Part shown: piece after piece, positions 61,690-64,000 of the stretch
How the letters are laid out: each line of letters opens with the position of its first letter
Numbering within the stretch: the first letter of the stretch is position 1
Assembly: GCF_023217965.1 (NCBI RefSeq)
Contig: NZ_JALPSC010000001.1
Coordinates: 1,674,001 to 1,738,000, forward strand
Direction: 5' to 3'
DNA: 64,000 nucleotides
Source of the DNA: Prevotella sp. E13-27
GTDB lineage: Bacteria; Bacteroidota; Bacteroidia; Bacteroidales; Bacteroidaceae
Translations under genes and position numbers: made by a program
The notes under the pieces: model-generated
What the model was told of the DNA's origin: nothing
The model's database searches: none
What the model saw: only the letters and a program-made list of their open reading frames with translations

Positions 61690-61965
61690 CAAACAACAAA
61701 CACTGGGAAGGATTACTGTTTAGACTGAATTGTAACATAGTGGAAACAAAGTTGCGATGTAGTTTTGACTGTACTATCTTACAAAGTCGACGACTTTGGT
61801 GACCAAACTCGTCGACTTTGGTGACCAAACTCGTCGACTTTGGTTTTCAGCTTACTCAGAACTGGATTACAAAACTTCCAATAGCGGATTACAAGATAGA
61901 CAGAACTACTCAGCTTTTGCATGTGACCTCTTTTGCAAGCCTAAAAAACAAATTTTGCCATTTTT
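61690..61965. other. Gene-free segment beside ISL3
   Basis: Apart from the tandem repeat at 61791-61844 nothing recognisable is seen. The first 25 bases continue the sequence interrupted by the IS. Confidence 0.6.
61791..61844. repeat. Tandem 22-bp repeat, 2.5 copies
   Basis: Unit CGACTTTGGTGACCAAACTC plus GT, copies at 61791-61812 and 61813-61834 identical, and a third of 10 bases. The core ACTTTGGTGACCAAACT is near-palindromic and an AAAGTCGACGACTTT palindrome precedes it. Confidence 0.85.
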
Positions 61966-61997
61966 TTTGGTGATTCCAAGAAAAGGACGTATCTTTG
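61966..61997 (+). promoter_or_regulatory. Promoter of the truncated AAA ATPase
   Basis: TTTG (61966-61969), a 20-base spacer, TATCTTTG (61990-61997), 45 bases before the ATG at 62043. Confidence 0.7.
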
Positions 61998-62042
61998 TGC
62001 ATAATATGCAATAATTCAGAAAAATCATCACATCATAACATT

Positions 62043-63179
62043 ATGGGTGTATATTTAAATATTGGTAATTCGGGGTTCCAAAGCGCCAGAAATAGTGACT
62101 ATGTTGATAAATCAGAGCTGATAGCAGTTATCAACCAGACTCTTTTCACAGAGCGCCGCTTCAGTTGCGTTACGCGATGTCGCCGTTTTGGCAAGTCACT
62201 GGCTGCCAAGATGCTCAATGCTTATTACGACCAGTCGTGTGATTCGCGCTCTTTATTCGAGGACCTTCTTATTGCCCACCACCCATCGTTTGAGACCCAT
62301 CTCAACAAATATCCTGTAATTTATGTGGATATTTCAGATTTTGTTACTCGTTACAAGGATGCAAATATCATGCAACATATTAATGAGGACGTGAAATCTG
62401 ATGTACATGCAGCATATCCTGACATTCCCTTACAAGAGGGTGATGATTTAATGGCGTTGCTTATTCGCATTGCAGAAGCAAAGGAACAGCAATTCATATT
62501 TATAATCGACGAATGGGATGCCATATGCCGTGAGTTCAAAGCTGGTACAAAGGTTATGGACGATTATGTCAATTGGCTGCGTCGTCTGTTTAAAGCGGCT
62601 AACAGCAACAAGGTCTTTGCTGGGACCTACATGACTGGTATCCTGCCTATTAAGAAGTATCAGACAGAATCTGCACTGAACAACTTTACAGAGTATTCGA
62701 TGGTTAATCCTGGTCGTTTGGCTGGCTGTTTTGGATTCACGAAGTCGGAAGTAAAGGCTTTATGCCAAAAGGAAAACGTAGATTTCGATGAAATGGAAAA
62801 ATGGTATGACGGCTATAAGCTGGGCAGTGAACCATCCATTTTTAACCCCAACTCTGTTATGCAGGCTCTTTGGGAAGGACGCTGTCGTAGCTACTGGGCT
62901 ACCACTGGCGCTTACGATGCTGTAGCATCATACATTCAGATGAATTACAATGGTCTGAAAGATGACATATTGAGAATGCTTAGCGGAGGAAGGTGCAAAG
63001 TTGACCCTACAGGCTTCCAGAATGACATGTCAGTGATAAGAACTAAAGACGATGTATTGACAGTACTGATTCATTTAGGTTATCTGGCCTATGATTTTGA
63101 CACAAGCGACTGTTATATTCCCAATCGAGAAGTGGAAGGTGAACTCATCAATGCTGTCAAGTATTTAAATTGGCAATAA
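62043..63179 (+). CDS. AAA-ATPase-like protein (PF09820 type), C-terminally truncated
   Basis: 378 aa from ATG at 62043; the longer frame from 61995 crosses the promoter. N-terminus GVYLNIGNSGFQSARNSDYV and the degenerate P-loop TRCRRFGKSLAAKML, then Walker B FIFIIDEWDAICRE and the YDGYKLGSEPSIFNPNSVMQ segment are all typical of the DUF1703-linked AAA-ATPase-like family. Members usually have about 510-580 residues with a C-terminal PD-(D/E)xK nuclease-like domain. Here the protein stops at INAVKYLNWQ, right after the IPNREV hinge, and the last codons of the missing domain survive at 63190-63249 in another frame. An internal deletion is likely. Confidence 0.85.
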   Translation: MGVYLNIGNSGFQSARNSDYVDKSELIAVINQTLFTERRFSCVTRCRRFGKSLAAKMLNAYYDQSCDSRSLFEDLLIAHHPSFETHLNKYPVIYVDISDFVTRYKDANIMQHINEDVKSDVHAAYPDIPLQEGDDLMALLIRIAEAKEQQFIFIIDEWDAICREFKAGTKVMDDYVNWLRRLFKAANSNKVFAGTYMTGILPIKKYQTESALNNFTEYSMVNPGRLAGCFGFTKSEVKALCQKENVDFDEMEKWYDGYKLGSEPSIFNPNSVMQALWEGRCRSYWATTGAYDAVASYIQMNYNGLKDDILRMLSGGRCKVDPTGFQNDMSVIRTKDDVLTVLIHLGYLAYDFDTSDCYIPNREVEGELINAVKYLNWQ

Positions 63180-63189
63180 GTAATTGTAT

Positions 63190-63249
63190 CTCGTTGGAAT
63201 CAACTATGATGTTAAGACAAAGAAACACGAGTGCATCATCAGAAATTTC
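63190..63249 (+). pseudogene. C-terminal remnant of the AAA-ATPase gene
   Basis: In the +1 frame relative to the upstream gene, 20 codons read LVGINYDVKTKKHECIIRNF, resembling the usual C-terminal end of this ATPase/nuclease family. The intervening roughly 130-150 codons expected from the family are absent. Confidence 0.7.
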
Positions 63250-63269
63250 TCTCACCTCTCACCTCTAAC
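63249..63269. repeat. Three heptanucleotide repeats
   Basis: CTCTCAC, CTCTCAC, CTCTAAC: the complement of the AGAGGTN heptads, directly between two gene remnants. Confidence 0.8.
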
Positions 63270-63314
63270 TTAGAAAGTTGGTACTATAAGAACTCTGATA
63301 CCATGCTTGTGTTT
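63270..63314 (-). pseudogene. 3' end remnant of a DUF5686 gene
   Basis: Reads KHKHGIRVLIVPTF followed by a stop on the minus strand; 40 of 45 bases equal the end of the intact gene at 44770-44814. The rest of the gene is absent. Confidence 0.75.
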
Positions 63315-63353
63315 GCCCGCAGGTCGTTGTAAAGGAAAAAAACATAAAGAACA

Positions 63354-63479
63354 CTTTTTGATGTTTGTAGCTCCTGCAGAGCTCTTGTTATAATGGCTAT
63401 GGCCTTGTCTTTAAGAGCAAGCTCTTACGACCAGACCATAGCCATTATAACATAACTTCGTTATACAAACATCAAAAAG
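63354..63479. repeat. Type-1 palindromic repeat, copy E
   Basis: Outer arms CTTTTTGATGTTTGTAG and TTATACAAACATCAAAAAG; inner arms ATAATGGCTATGGCCTTGTC and GACCATAGCCATTAT. Its flank (TGCTTGTGTTTGCC...CGTTGTAAAGG) equals that of copy A. Confidence 0.85.
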
Positions 63480-63606
63480 CAAAAACATCGGCTTTTCAAG
63501 CCTTAAAAAAACTGGCACATCAATGGCCTTAACATTCTATCAAAATGTCATTACCAACAAGGAAATCAACATAATGCTTATGTTTTATCTGTTTCGGATG
63601 TATAAA

Positions 63607-63784
63607 AACCACAGATTACGCAGATTACACGAATTTTAATGACTATTACAGCGGCTAAGCCGCGATTATGTGTGATTTCACAGATTGCTTCGCGTAGCTA
63701 ATCGCAACTTTAGTTGCAGTAATCAGAATAAAAATCTCATCATAGTGCGCAGCCATAATCTGTAAAATCTGTGAAATCTGTGGT
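63607..63784. repeat. Terminal-inverted-repeat element, CAGATT type
   Basis: Starts AACCACAGATTACGCAGATT and ends AATCTGTGAAATCTGTGGT; the ends are inverted repeats. The middle holds two further small palindromes (GCGGCTAAGCCGC; GCAACTTTAGTTGC). Same position relative to type-1 palindromes as the element at 44237. Confidence 0.8.
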
Positions 63785-63898
63785 AGTTTTTATATATGCG
63801 AAAGTTGAGTAATTCATATCTATAAATGTGTTTTATTGACAGAACGAAGAATGTACTAATCTTTGTTTTTTAGATTGTGATAACAATCGATGTTTTTG

Positions 63899-64000
63899 CT
63901 TTTCGAGGTTTGTAATAACGAAGTTATGTGATAAGTGGTGTGGGGTTGGCGTAAGAGCTCGCTCTTAAAGACAAGCCCATGCCACTTATCACAAAAGCTC
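63899..64000. repeat. Type-1 palindromic repeat, copy F (cut by window end)
   Basis: Identical by eye to the first 102 bases of copy B (44592-44693), and the preceding stretch (63804-63898) also matches the flank of copy B apart from a short gap. Confidence 0.88.

Noticed and set aside
61791..61844. Tandem repeats as CRISPR or a plasmid iteron origin
   Set aside because: Only 2.5 copies, no spacers, and no replication initiator gene nearby.

Overview
The window looks like chromosomal DNA of a Bacteroidales bacterium, most like Prevotella or a relative. The evidence is the -33/-7 promoter type (TTTG or TTG, about 20 bases, TAnnTTTG) found in front of almost every transcription unit, many secreted proteins with type IX secretion (T9SS) C-terminal sorting tails, a DUF5686 outer-membrane protein, TamB, a tmRNA with tag GNNEYALAA, and a Bacteroidetes-style capsule locus. 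The species is not determined.

Layout. 1-951: 5' part of tamB on the minus strand. 1146-21999: six large secreted T9SS cargo proteins in two transcription units. The first four genes follow one promoter at 1077-1107. The last two follow a promoter at 11020-11050 and a structured leader of about 300 nt; this pair carries a dockerin-like module and cohesin-like domains. 22219-26731: an RluA-type pseudouridine synthase with a heptanucleotide-repeat insertion, an M16 metalloprotease lipoprotein and an unknown lipoprotein. 26875-27273: ssrA (tmRNA) on the minus strand. 27471-42728: exopolysaccharide/capsule locus with export protein, chain-length regulator, polymerase, flippase, four glycosyltransferases, a secreted glycosidase-like protein, two different priming transferases and a membrane nucleotide-sugar dehydratase. 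42910-43893: secreted His/Ser-rich protein. 44770-47334: DUF5686 protein.

43.9-64 kb is accessory and repeat-rich. It holds two paralogous minus-strand operons, each a T9SS protein followed by a 60-64 aa peptide beginning MKK[IL]YxxPxI and carrying WDD near the end. It also holds an IS66 element that has cut an AAA ATPase gene (8-bp target duplication TTTCTTTC; the reading frame is restored on paper), a MNT/HEPN toxin-antitoxin pair, an ISL3 element (30-bp perfect inverted repeats, 8-bp duplication GTTTTTGT), and a second AAA ATPase that has lost its C-terminal domain. Between these genes lie several families of dispersed palindromic or terminal-inverted-repeat elements.

How the parts work together. 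The capsule genes form a Wzx/Wzy-type pathway: priming on undecaprenyl phosphate, sugar addition, flipping, polymerisation and export. The T9SS proteins would be exported and anchored by a machinery encoded elsewhere. The right-hand third reads as a site of repeated insertion, deletion and repeat spread.
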